64,000 bases of DNA from Circinella umbellata (Eukaryota > Mucoromycota > Mucoromycetes > Mucorales > Lichtheimiaceae): the NCBI GenBank assembly GCA_025093555.1, contig JAIWNF010000066.1, forward strand, positions 62,001-126,000. Reading direction: 5' to 3'. This document shows, piece after piece, positions 33,422 to 47,233 of the stretch (within the stretch, counting starts at the first letter, position 1; each line of letters begins with the position of its first letter). A program made the position numbers and the translations under genes. The notes under the pieces were generated by a model that was not told where the DNA came from, did not search any database, and saw nothing but the letters and a program-made list of their open reading frames with translations.

Positions 33422-34380
33422 TTTTGAAAGTTCCATTCCAATTCCATTGTTATCATTCATTATCGCTCCCTGTCCTATTTTGTTTCATTTTTATTGGTTC
33501 TCTTATCATTTTCTCATCAACACACTTCTGTAATCATTTCCTGACAGTCCTTTTTCTTATTACCATTCATTATCATCATACCTCAGTTCTATTTTTTTTT
33601 TATTTTTCATTTCCTTATTATCATTTCTCATCAGCACACTCTTGTCATAGTCATTTCTTGTTACGTCATTTTTCTTATTATTTTCTTGGTACTTTTTTTT
33701 CTTATTGTCATTTTCTTCATCATTTGTACAAGTGACCGTATTCTAATAACAAATAACAAGTTACAATGATTGGTTTTTAAAGCACTAGCAAAGATTGTGT
33801 CGAAGACAAAAGAGATGTTTTATGTGAAATAGGTCCGTATAAGTTGTATAGAGTATATAGATAACGATAAATACTACGATATATAAAAAAATATACCGAA
33901 GGAATATTTATATCCAATTTCTTTTATTTTTTTGTTTAATCTTGCATAATAGATTATTTCCCATTTTGACTACCAAGGAAACTATAACAGCTACCACACT
34001 TATCACAACCTGCGTTCATACACTCACGGACATAGACTAGAATAAACCAAAACTTAAATGACGACTTAATTGTAATATCCGACCAATAATAATTCTTTAT
34101 CATTATCATCGTATTGCCAAGTAAATCAAGATACTTTTACACCATCGTAAAGCTATCCTTAGCTATTGTCAAGATACTCTTAAATAGATACATTACTATA
34201 ATCTTGCCAAGAACAATTTAGATTAGAAATATATAAATACTCCATCTTCCGGGCTACATCTTACAAAAATTAAACTGAGATAACTTATGACTGGTCTTTC
34301 CAAACCGCTGATTTTTAATAACTGAAAAAAAAAAACTTTTCATAGCAAAATTCTTCCTTCACAACTTTTTTTTTTGTCAC
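33422..34380. other. 3' flank, gene-free
   Basis: A TCATTATT/ATTTC-rich tract (33,430-33,730) follows the orphan gene, then A/T-rich DNA. ORFs of about 100 codons here are Phe/Ser low-complexity translations of the tract. No gene is supported. Confidence 0.6.
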
Positions 34381-34406
34381 CAGGATTTCCGAACGTACTA
34401 GGAATT

Positions 34407-34620
34407 CACATCAGATGGCCTTGGGGGTGTCGCCCCTCCAAGATGTTCCTCTCACGGGTGTGCATTACGAACTACATTTGGGAATCCGAGTAATACACAT
34501 CAGATGGCCTTGGGGGTGTCGCCCCTCCAAGATGTTCCTCTCACGGGTGTGTTTTGCGTCAGCATTACCGATGTTACCGATGGCCTTGGGGGTGTCGCCC
34601 CTCCAAGATGTCCCTCTCAT
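34407..34620. repeat. Three-copy GC-rich hairpin repeat
   Basis: Near-identical units of about 55 bp lie at 34,407-34,462, 34,496-34,551 and about 34,578-34,620. Each contains CTTGGGGGTGTCGCCCCTCCAAG, which folds on itself around TGTCG, followed by GATGTTCCTCTCACGGGTG. Spacing is 89 then about 75 bp, and the spacers differ. The GC content is far above the surroundings. Possibly a structured RNA, a protein-binding array or a transposon subterminal repeat. Confidence 0.8.
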
Positions 34621-34639
34621 AGGTAGCATTTCTGCGCTT

Positions 34640-35700
34640 TTTTTTTTTTATGGTTTTTTCTTAGTTGCTTTCACTGAATTGAGGTGCTATATTTTTTTTT
34701 ATCATGATAAGTATGAAAGCTTTTCATTTTAAGCACGTATAAATGACAGTGGAGGATTTGGTAGATTTCACTTTATATGTATATGTATAGATATCTCCCG
34801 TGTGTCAAAGAATTTGCTTATATGGTTACAACTACCAGCGGTTTCTTTTTTTCTCTTAAACATTTCCAATAATCCTTTGTTAACACAAACAAAACAGCTG
34901 TACTTTTTTTTCTTATCCATTAGTAGTAAATTACATATAGTTATATCACTTTTTTTTAATCAACCCTACTCTTCTAAATATGATATTTCTTATTTTTTTT
35001 TTGTATAATACATTTTATACCTCTTTTTTCCGTAAAGCTACTATATATAACAATGTCAATAATATAATCAATAATTCTCTCTCAGAGTGCTTTGCAATTA
35101 TTATATGTGTTCTTTATCAAAAAAAAATTGCTGGGGATATATATTGTCAATAATAATAAACTACCTTTGACCCTCACCAAATCAGATGAGGTCAGCCTAA
35201 TTATTTTCTTAGATGCTTACTTTGTAACAATGGGAAACTTGGTACTTTGTTATGTGGAGCAATTCTTGCAGTTTTGATATACATATCCGATGGTATAATA
35301 ATGCAGAGAAATTTTTCTATCAAAATATGAGTATGTGCTGATGATGCTTTTGCTTTCCTTCAATATTACTAAGATTTACGGCGTTGTGTACATCATTTTG
35401 ATACTTATGCTAAGGTAAGCCTCGTAAAAACTCAAGTCATACCTTTATCCGGTATGCCGCACACGAATGAAGAACCAATTTACTGACGGGTTTGCATTAT
35501 GATATCGCATCCATATTTTTTTATCATTATTTGGAGAAAAGATTGGAAACATACCGTACCCGCTCGTTAAACCGGTACCCTCGATATTCACCGGTTTAGC
35601 GGATACCAGTTTAATGTTTGAGACTCAGTTATCAGTAATAGAACATGCTAGAAGATTGATCATAGTTAAACTAGTCTATGCAATGAAAAGTGTGTTCTTG
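34640..35700. other. Gene-free A/T-rich stretch
   Basis: No supported gene. A more mixed-composition block at 35,390-35,640 has CCGGT words around 35,570-35,610, but no frame and no clear repeat. Confidence 0.55.
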
Positions 35701-35739
35701 TAATAAAAAAATGCCGTTTCTTGATTTTATTTTTATTAT

Positions 35740-35893
35740 CAACATGGGCAAAAAAAGTGCATTGACAAATCGTAAAAAAGAAAGAGAACCAAAGATTACT
35801 CAACCTGAACTTGCCAAATGGAACAAAGACGTGTTCAAATTGGAAAAGATCCGTGTATCATTCAGAGCAATTTATTTGATAAGAAAAGTATAA
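35740..35893 (+). pseudogene. CENP-B/pogo-type HTH fragment
   Basis: An open stretch of about 50 codons (in frame from 35,690) starting M-G-K-K-S-A-L-T-N-R matches the style of the CENP-B N-terminal helix-turn-helix found in pogo/Tigger-like transposases: a basic start, then T-Q-P-E-L-A-K-W and F-K-L-E-K-I. It loses the third helix at the end (normally ..S-T-I-S..) and stops. No DDE catalytic region follows. It is the remnant of a transposase that could have driven MITEs like that at 29,403. Confidence 0.5.
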
Positions 35894-35899
35894 ATAATA

Positions 35900-36785
35900 A
35901 TACACTCCAAATGGTTGAGTATTCGATGGATAGATGAAAATGCAAAAAAAAAAAAAAGACAAATCGATAAAAAGACAGTAATAAAAAAAAAGTACCATGT
36001 TTAAGCATAGTTTTTCAAACTAGCGTTGGAAAAAAAATCATCGAGAGATGATTGGCGTGAAAATGTTTGTGTCTTAAGTTTATCCCCGGAGACGTCGTAA
36101 TGCTTTTTTATATAAAAGCAAAACATAAAGGATTACTTATACTTGTCATAAAAAATATCATTTCCCGTTTTGTGTAAATCCGCTTTTTCTGCATCAATTT
36201 TTTAGGAATTCCTGTGTTGCGAACGTGGGGGTTCACTGAAAAGGAGAACAAAAAACCTTGTTGGGATATAAGGAAAATGATGAAGGAACAGGGAGTTAGT
36301 AATTAAAAAAAGAAAAAAAAAATATAAACGAGAGATTGCAATATGAAGTGTGACCATATGAATTTAGATAAGAGGAGTACAGAAAAAAACCCCAGAGAGG
36401 AAAAAAGCGTGCTATAACCTTTTTTTAGTGAAATTATGAGAATAGCAGATGGTAGATGCATGTCTTAGGGTGACAGCAGGCAGGAAGTTTGATCCGGTAG
36501 GGGCAGATCGTATTTGTCAAGTTGTATTTATAGATAGTTTCGAATGGTCTTTTTGAGATTTTTTTTTTTGTGTTATCGGTATAAAGGTCTAGGGTACTTG
36601 CTGGATTATGAATGAATGATTACAAAGCTTGGTCTGATCCTACTAGATTGTATTTCAAGTGCTGGTTTTAATACCGATACGAGGGCATCATCCTGGAGGA
36701 GTTGTACTCGGTAGATGAATTTGGATTGTAATATGTCAGCCCTTTCTATTATGCTTGGTAGTTTGTTACGGATTCAAACCGCCAA
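35900..36785. other. Gene-free stretch
   Basis: A-rich with several unstable A runs. No ORF of interest on either strand. The block 36,450-36,780 is less A/T-rich and may be decayed coding or repeat DNA, but I cannot read a protein. Confidence 0.5.
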
Positions 36786-36789
36786 GTTA

Positions 36790-36955
36790 TAATACATCAT
36801 GCGCTAAACTAATAATAATTCCAACGCCAAAATTGAAAAAAAACTCGCACCAAGTAAAAAACATCTTTCCGCCAATGTGATAGTCCCCCCAACGCAAAAT
36901 TGAAAAAACTCAGCGTCAACTTGAAAAAGAACAAGCGCCAAATCATAGGAAAAAT
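36790..36955 (-). repeat. Dispersed GCG-motif repeat, copy 2
   Basis: Inverted partner of 29,866-30,048. It shares GATAGTCCCCCCAACGCAAAA (reverse orientation) and GAACAAGCGCCAAATCA blocks, with about 25 bp inserted relative to copy 1. Confidence 0.75.
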
Positions 36956-37159
36956 CCTGTATCCTTTATTATTATTTTTAGATTCTGTCATTGGTGAAAC
37001 ATACACAGATAAAAATAAAATTAGTCTATTGCCAAGAAACTACTATAACCAAACTTATCATCACGGTCTTGTTCAACTTTACCAAGAATGAAAATAATTA
37101 TAACCATGCTAAATAATAATAATAATATTGTTCTATAAAATAGACCTTTTATAAATTTA

Positions 37160-38640
37160 GGTTGACCCAGCCCCCCATGATCCACTATTTTATATCCAGG
37201 ATATTTTTTTTCCTGTTGATTGGCGGAGGTGGGCGGTTGTAATATGCTTAAGTGAGGAAGAATGCTCTTCCTCCAAACTATGTAAGACATCCATTGTTTC
37301 TTTCAAAGCAACCTATATATTCAAAAAAAAACATAAGCAATAAAAAGTAAATGTACATACACCCTAACGTGATATTGAAGTTCAAATATGGAATAATACT
37401 GCTCCGCTTCTTCTTGAAATCTTTAACAACATCGATTTTCTGTTCTTTGTTCATAACATACAGACCGAGAATAGGTGTTGCCATTGTCCAATGAAGAATG
37501 GCACGGTCTATGGAAATGAATGCGACGATGATGAAAAAGAAGAATCAGAAATGAGTCTTTTTATCCACTATAGTTTCGTTATTCAAGTCAAGTCATTCAT
37601 AAATTTCACTTACTGTGTGTATGTATGAAGTGTAGTTTTAATTTTGCAAATGTTTCGGAAGCTTGCATATTTATATGAATCAGCAACGGTTCTTAACATC
37701 GCAAAAAGTCAACCAAACATTTCTTTTGGTAATGGTCAAAGCTGTACTTGACCTGGGTATACCACTAGTTCACCCCACTCCCCCCATATTGAAGACCTCG
37801 TCTTTGCTTTTTGAGGTTACTGTCATGATGAGTTCTTCGAAAATGCTGCCTTACACCGTGCAGTTTTACTTATGATAAAAATGCAGACATCGATCCGTCG
37901 ATTCCCTTTTTTCAGATGCATCGTCATCTTTTATCAACTATAAAGAATTTCTTATTAATTTTATTTCGGCTATTACCTTCAGGTTGGATAATATAATCCG
38001 GGTACTGATTACACTGTACTCACCTATCTACTTGATGTCATTGAAGACATGTATATATGGTAAAACTGGATTTTTAATTTAGCAGCGATTGCTGCTATTT
38101 TTCCTTTTTTGTACGTATTTTCATCAAATGAAAAAGACATTTCAGATCATAGTAGTTTGAGTACTAAGCTCGTCTACACGACTCTTGCGATCGGCATGAT
38201 ACTTCAATCGACCATCCACTCATTCCTTGACTGCGTAACTGGATTGACATAGCACTCCAGTTCAATTTCTCCTGGATATAAAGTCACACCATGACCATGG
38301 TGGGTCAGGAATTTTGTTACAGTTTTTTCAAAGAGCGGGTCAATACACATATGTAAAACCCCAAGCATCCTTCGGATGATGACAAAGTTTTTCCTATGCA
38401 CCTTAATATAATCCGGACCTATATTATTTTGTTTAGTCTACACAATTCCTATTTATTTTTATCTATTTTTTTTCAATTAAAAATAATTAATACTGAATGG
38501 GATGAACTTACATGATATATCCAAACTATTTCATTATCAAATAGTTTTTCTGCAGGTTGAATCGTCTCGTAAGGCAACCTAAGTTTTTCTATTGCTTTTT
38601 TAAAAACTCTATAATGTCCGACTATATACATATTAATATC
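37160..38640 (-). pseudogene. Orphan multi-exon pseudogene
   Basis: Minus-strand blocks in order: 38,640-38,515 (V-G-H-Y-R-V-F-K-K-A-I-E-K-L...) ending in a GTAAGT donor; 38,401-38,204, in phase after a 110-bp intron, with H-H-G-H-G-V-T-L-Y-P-G-E, ending in a TGA; near 37,850-37,700 a broken block (S-K-D-E-V-F-N-M-G-G then a stop); 37,510-37,367 (D-R-A-I-L-H-W-T-M-A-T-P-I-L-G); and 37,314-37,190 (H-S-L-E-E-E-H-S-S-S-L-K). Stops and a phase break show decay. It looks like a lineage-specific family distinct from the 31.4-33.4 kb gene. No domain is recognised. Confidence 0.5.
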
Positions 38641-38869
38641 ATCCTCAGTTCTCGATAGCTAGAACCTACATTATATCTTACCGCATCTGCTGCTTCTGAA
38701 ACGCCTGGGTGGAACGAGGAATCGACTACTTGTCATTGAACACCGGCATTTTTGTTAGTCGATTTTTCATACATGTCTCTTGCGAAAAGAGTACGTCGCC
38801 GTAAATTCTTTTCCACACCAAACAAATAATGGCGCTCAGGACTAAAAAATCGGACCAACGTCTTATTAG

Positions 38870-39190
38870 CTTTTAAAAAAGAAGGTCTTGTATTTGAATT
38901 ACCTTAAGAGATGCAAGTTTGATAGTATCTTGTAAGCCCCCCCCCCAAAAAAAAAAGCTTTTTTTTTTCCAAGCCGATCCAAAGATCACATCATCGTCTT
39001 CGCTACATTCTTCGATATTATTACTTTCTACTTGATTATTTTCCTCCAACAGTATGTGTTCGTTAATGACGTGCATTTTTCCATCTCGTCTACTATTACT
39101 TCTCTAGCCCTTTCATGCGTTTTTAAACATATAGACAAAGTTAACAGAATATTATTATCTTTCGACGTAAATTGGTAAAAACGTTCTTTC
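38870..39190. other. Low-complexity junction
   Basis: Contains C/A/T homopolymers near 38,937-38,970 and no convincing gene. It abuts the diverged copy of the palindrome module. Confidence 0.4.
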
Positions 39191-39233
39191 GTTTTGACAG
39201 GTAAAAATAAATATTATACAACTTACTTTTGTT

Positions 39234-39800
39234 GGCATTGGGGGAGAGGATATCCACCTCCATGGTCCCCCTTCCCACTTATCAGCTGCCATGTCTTCTG
39301 TATCGCCGAACTCCCAATCCACTTTCATTGGGTCATTATTTTTATCACCTTTTCCACCAACACCACGAGAACCACGAGAACCACCACCGACACCGACACC
39401 TGAAAAAAAAAAACACCAGAACCACTGGAAGCAACACCAGCGCTAACACCACCAGAAGGAACAGTGGGAGCAGTGGAAGTAGTAGCGGCAATGTGCATGA
39501 GGAATGAAAGCAGCAAGGGAGACAAAGGAGAAAGAGACACCGATATGGCACGAGCGCAATGTCTCTTTGAGCAATCTCTTCATCCTTGACCTTCCGGACA
39601 ATTTTTTTAAACCTGCTTGCATCAGACCGGAACAATATGGAGGTGTTGAAGAAAGAGGAAGAGAAGAAGAAGGATTTATATATAACCGATTGGGTTGTGC
39701 ATTTTGGGGTCAAGAGTAATGTTGTGACGAGGAAGTTCGGGAACGAGTAATAGTTGACTTAGTAGAGCGAATCATATTTTGAAAAAAAAAACGCGTCAAT
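39234..39800 (-). pseudogene. Acidic-ORF remnant A in diverged copy
   Basis: The 3' end is recognisable (W-E-F-G-D, then a frame change before the terminal part, with A-N-K instead of the usual A-T-S-L-W-F). The Glu run is replaced by GTG/GGT-type repeats (39,350-39,410). The ORFs on both strands are broken. A copy of the family at 16,377-17,207. Confidence 0.45.
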
Positions 39801-39911
39801 AAAAAAAAAGTTATAGTTTTTGAGGGTATATAAAAAAAAAGCTAGAATACACAATAGAATGTTTTTTCTTTTGTATGTGAAAAAGACAGAACTTTACCTT
39901 CTTCTTTAAAA

Positions 39912-40498
39912 CCACAATGCGGTTGCGTTGGGTGGAAAAATATCCATGTCCGCCGACCCACGTACAAGTCCTTCGCGTCACCCTATTTTCAATCAATGTC
40001 TTTATTGGGTCTTCATTGACCCCTTGTTCAGCTCCAGCACCATTACCATCACCAACAGACCTGCCAACACGAGGAGATCCATACCATCATCATCAGCAGC
40101 ACGAACAGACCAGAAGTGACAGTACCATGAGTTGCAGCCGGAGCAGCAGAAACTGCAGAAACTACAGGACCAGAAGAGAGAGCTGTAGCAGCAGGAGTAC
40201 GATTCGATGACGGTGGAGGAGTGAAATAAGTTGCCAAAGCAACTGTCATGCTAGAACAATGAGAGCGACAAAGAAAAGCAATGTCCTCTTCTTGAGATCT
40301 CTTCATCTTTCGCCTTACGAATTACTCTTTTTAATCCTGCCTGCTTGAGGCTGGAGCCACATGCCGGACGAGTCGGGGTGGAATGCCAGGCGGAATGAAA
40401 CGAGCAATGGGGAGCAACCAAACGAATGTGAGAAACAACGTTGATGTGAGTAAAAAGTAGGTAGTGTACTAAAAGGTGTCGTAGAACGACTCATGCTT
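39912..40498 (-). pseudogene. Acidic-ORF remnant B in diverged copy
   Basis: Starts M-S-R-S-T-T at about 40,492, matching M-T-R-S-T-T of the right-arm ORF. It ends P-P-N-A-T-A-L-W-F-stop near 39,915, followed by a GTAAAG donor-like site. The middle is frame-broken (a separate frame at 40,306-40,049 keeps a Ser/Ala/Pro-rich part). The ending is conserved although the middle is not. Confidence 0.5.
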
Positions 40499-41856
40499 TG
40501 AAAAAGAAGGTGAAACAAAAGCGCGGGCCCACTATAAAAATAAATTTTATTTGCATTGTTGCATAACCTTTGGATCCCGCACAGCTATCATCCTCGCATA
40601 TGTACACAGTTACGCACTAGAGTCATAGTGTTATGTATTCTTTATATAATAATGGCACATATATATATAAAATTTTATAAACAAGTGAATTCTCTTTATT
40701 CTTTTTTTCTAACAAAGAATTGGTCAGTTGTAACTAATTCAAAAACAACAATAAAGTTATAAAAAGTGGCACGGACCACTATGGTTTTTTTTTTTTTACC
40801 TGATACTCAATAATTATTATTTCCATTAGTACCTTGAAATGACGTTTGATCAAGTGACTTTAATTATATGTAATGGTCTCAAGTTAAAAAATAAGAATAC
40901 TAGCAGCTGAAATAGAGTCTTTTAAATTGAAGAAATCAAAAACAATAATATAATATGGCTATTATGGACCAGATATCCGAAAAAAAAATATTATAATGAA
41001 ATAAAAGCCAGATTTTCTATCGATCAAAGCTTACATAAAGTTTAACAAAGTAATGGAATTATATAAGAGATTTAAAGTATCTATTCTACTCATTAAGAGT
41101 ATATCTCCTATAATAAAGTTTTCGTCTTTTGGAAGCATTACGAAATGTTCGATAATTATTTCATATATTGAAGGGTGTGGATTATGCTTGAATATACAAC
41201 TATGATTGCTGTTGTTATCAATAATTTTGTACATCACAGCTGATTTAATATTCATTGATTTCCTGATTCACTTTGTTACAACAGATTCATTTTAATCCTA
41301 AAAGTATTATCTAACATCATTCGTATATAATGGTACTCTCTCGCTAAGATGTACTTATTGGCAATAACAATGGATAGATCTATCTTTAATGGTTATAAAA
41401 TATCACACTGAATACACAAAGATTGATCTAACACAATAACAAAAGTTATTCAAATATCCAATTTTATGATTTATTTATATAGGTATACATCAAACTGAAT
41501 ATTATAAAAGTTTTCATAATATTTACGTATATATCCATTAGCACGAGTGTACAACGTTTTTCTGAAAGATACATACTCAATTTCTAAACTTTCTTTTCTT
41601 TTTTAGACGATTGGGGTTAACAGTCATCTCCACAAAAATAAAATAATGAACATGGCACGTTATTTTGGATATATACTCTTCGGTGTCAAACCAAAAACGG
41701 ACTAAATATGCATTAATCCCTCCCCCCACTCAACAAAAACAACATTCCACTCCGCCCCAAATATGAATTAACTTAATTAAGAAAAGTTCTCTACTCAACA
41801 AAAAAAAAAAACGCGACTCCCATTCTTTTTTTCTTACCTTTTCTTAAAAAAAAAAG

Positions 41857-43185
<1,329 letters not shown>

Positions 43186-43506
43186 ATATGATAATAATAA
43201 AATGAGGATATCCCTCATTCTTTTGATATAAATGTTGTCATAATTTTATTGGCTCATTTCTTTTTAAACGATTGGGTTCATCCTTTAAAAAAAAAGGGGG
43301 GGGGAACTTCCAACTTTTTTATATAAATATAATGAAATGGGGAACTCATCTCATATTAAAAGTACGAATATGCAGTTTTTATTATATAGGCATCCCCCCC
43401 TTTCCCTCTCTCTCTTTCTTTTTTGATTATTAAACGCCTCCCCCCCCCTTTCTTTTTCTTTTTCTTTTCTTTAAATCTCTTTCTTTAACTAAAAAAAAAA
43501 AAAAAG

Positions 43507-44451
43507 ATGTCCAATATTAAAGATCAAGTAGAAACATTTAGTTCAAAAGCGGAAGATATTGTTGACAAGATTGGTCAACCTTTAAAACCTTACATTCCTG
43601 TTTTTGGACGATTTTTAATTGTAGCTACTTTTTTGGAAGATGCTTTGAGAATTACCACTCAATGGTCTGATCAAATCTCATATATGGAAGATTATCGTCA
43701 TTTTCCAAAAGGTCTTAGTCACCTTTTCCTTGGTTTGAATGTTTTGGTAAGTTTTCATATAGAAAAAAAAAAGTTGGTGTAATGGTTACACTGAGACAAT
43801 TCAAAAGTGTGTATATGGCATGAATTTTTTTAATATAAAATAAAATTAAAACATAATATATAGGTCATGTTGGTAGGATCAGGATGTGTCATTGGAAAAA
43901 AATATCAAGACTATGCAGTCTATGGATTATTAGGTGTTGTAGTTGCTCAAGCATTAGGTTATGGATTAATTTTTGATCTCTCATTTTTCTTACGTAACTT
44001 ATCTGTTATTGGTGGTCTTGTCATGGTGTTATCCGATTCGGTGGCAAAACAACGTCGTATGTTTGCTGCTTTACCTCAACTTTCAGAAAGCAATCGTCGT
44101 ACTTATTTACAATTAGCTGGACGGATTCTTTTAATCTTTTTATTCATTGGTTCGGCTTTTCACGGTGAATGGTCTCTTATTCGTATTGTTACTTCTTTAT
44201 TGGGTTTAACTGCTTGTATTATGGTGGCTGTTGGTTTCAAGGCAAAATGGTCGGCCATGTTTTTAGTATTGTTCTTATCTGTATTTAATGTTATTATTAA
44301 TAACTTTTGGTCCGTATCACATAATCATTTCAAGCGTGATTTTCTCAAGTATGATTTCTTTCAAACATTATCCATTGTAGGTGGATTCTTATTATTGGTG
44401 AATATGGGTCCTGGTGGTTATTCAATTGATGAAAAGAAAAAGGAATTTTAA
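43507..44451 (+). CDS. ERV29: ER cargo receptor Erv29/SURF4
   Basis: Two exons, 43,507-43,746 and 43,864-44,451, give 275 residues, the usual family length. The cytosolic N-terminus contains G-R-F-L-I-V-A-T-F-L-E-D-A-L-R, a SURF4 signature, followed by several hydrophobic spans (L-S-H-L-F-L-G.., V-Y-G-L-L-G-V-V-V.., I-L-L-I-F-L-F-I-G..) and a late N-N-F-W motif. The C-terminus ends K-K-K-E-F, so Lys at -3 and -4 fits a COPI di-lysine retrieval signal. It packages soluble secretory cargo into COPII vesicles. The leader is a long pyrimidine-rich tract. An A run directly precedes the ATG. Confidence 0.95.
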
Positions 44452-44620
44452 AAAAGAAAAGGATGATCCAATTACTATATAAAAACGTACTTTCTTCTTT
44501 TTTTTTCTTCTTCTTTAATATATATATATAATCATACATGTTGTTGTTATTTTCTTTTTCGTATATGTATAAAATGAGGGATCCTCATTAAAGTTGTCAA
44601 AATGGAAAAAAAAGTTATAT

Positions 44621-44663
<43 letters not shown>

Positions 44664-45143
44664 AATAAATTAATATATTAAATTGAACCAGTAATTCTGT
44701 GTACGTAAATGTATCTTAATATGTAGATCTTTAATAATAATGTAATTAAGAATGATGAAGGAGTATATAATAATTAACCCTGATAATAGTAAACCCTTTA
44801 AATTTTTGGTGGTGGTGGGTGGGTTTTATCCGCCGTAACATAACACACTACTTGGTTTTCTTTCATGATTCATTCTTGAATGTATTTTCTCTTAATTATA
44901 ATCTAATAAACTATGCGTAAGATACGTACCCTGTTCTTATCAAGTTTTCACTATTTCAGAACTTAGTATAAGACATCAATATGGAAGAATATATATATAC
45001 CAAAAAAAAAAAGAAAGATTACGTAATAAATACTATATAAACTCTCTCTTTGTTATTATTACATATGTGAGGAAGAGGAGATTTTCAATATATATATATA
45101 TATATACAGATGGTTGTTGTTAAGGGGGGGGGATTCTTTCTTT
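44452..45143. other. Intergenic between convergent genes, with AT microsatellite
   Basis: 3' flanks of Erv29 (plus) and PKA (minus). An (AT)n run lies at about 44,620-44,660, with A/T tracts and a GGTGGTGGGTGG run near 44,810. No gene. Confidence 0.7.

Positions 45144-47233
<2,090 letters not shown>

Larger units (their letters stand above)
39195..41560 (-). mobile_element. Diverged solo copy of the palindrome's acidic-ORF module
   Basis: Matches left-arm 2,513-4,130 in order: TTTTGACA...CAACTTACTTTTGT at 39,196, the ORF 3' end (GGCATTGGGGGAGAGGATATCCACCTCC), the GGATCCCGCACA block at 40,572, the GACCAG block near 40,972, and the A/T-rich tail to about 41,560. It is more diverged than the two arms are from each other. 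The ORF module is duplicated in tandem: one copy ends near 39,240 and the next near 39,910. There is no MULE here, so the module also exists outside the palindrome. Confidence 0.7.

Noticed and set aside
33424..33735. 103-codon hydrophobic ORF after the orphan gene
   Set aside because: A translation of a TCATTATT-rich tract. Ser/Phe/His low complexity with no helix pattern.
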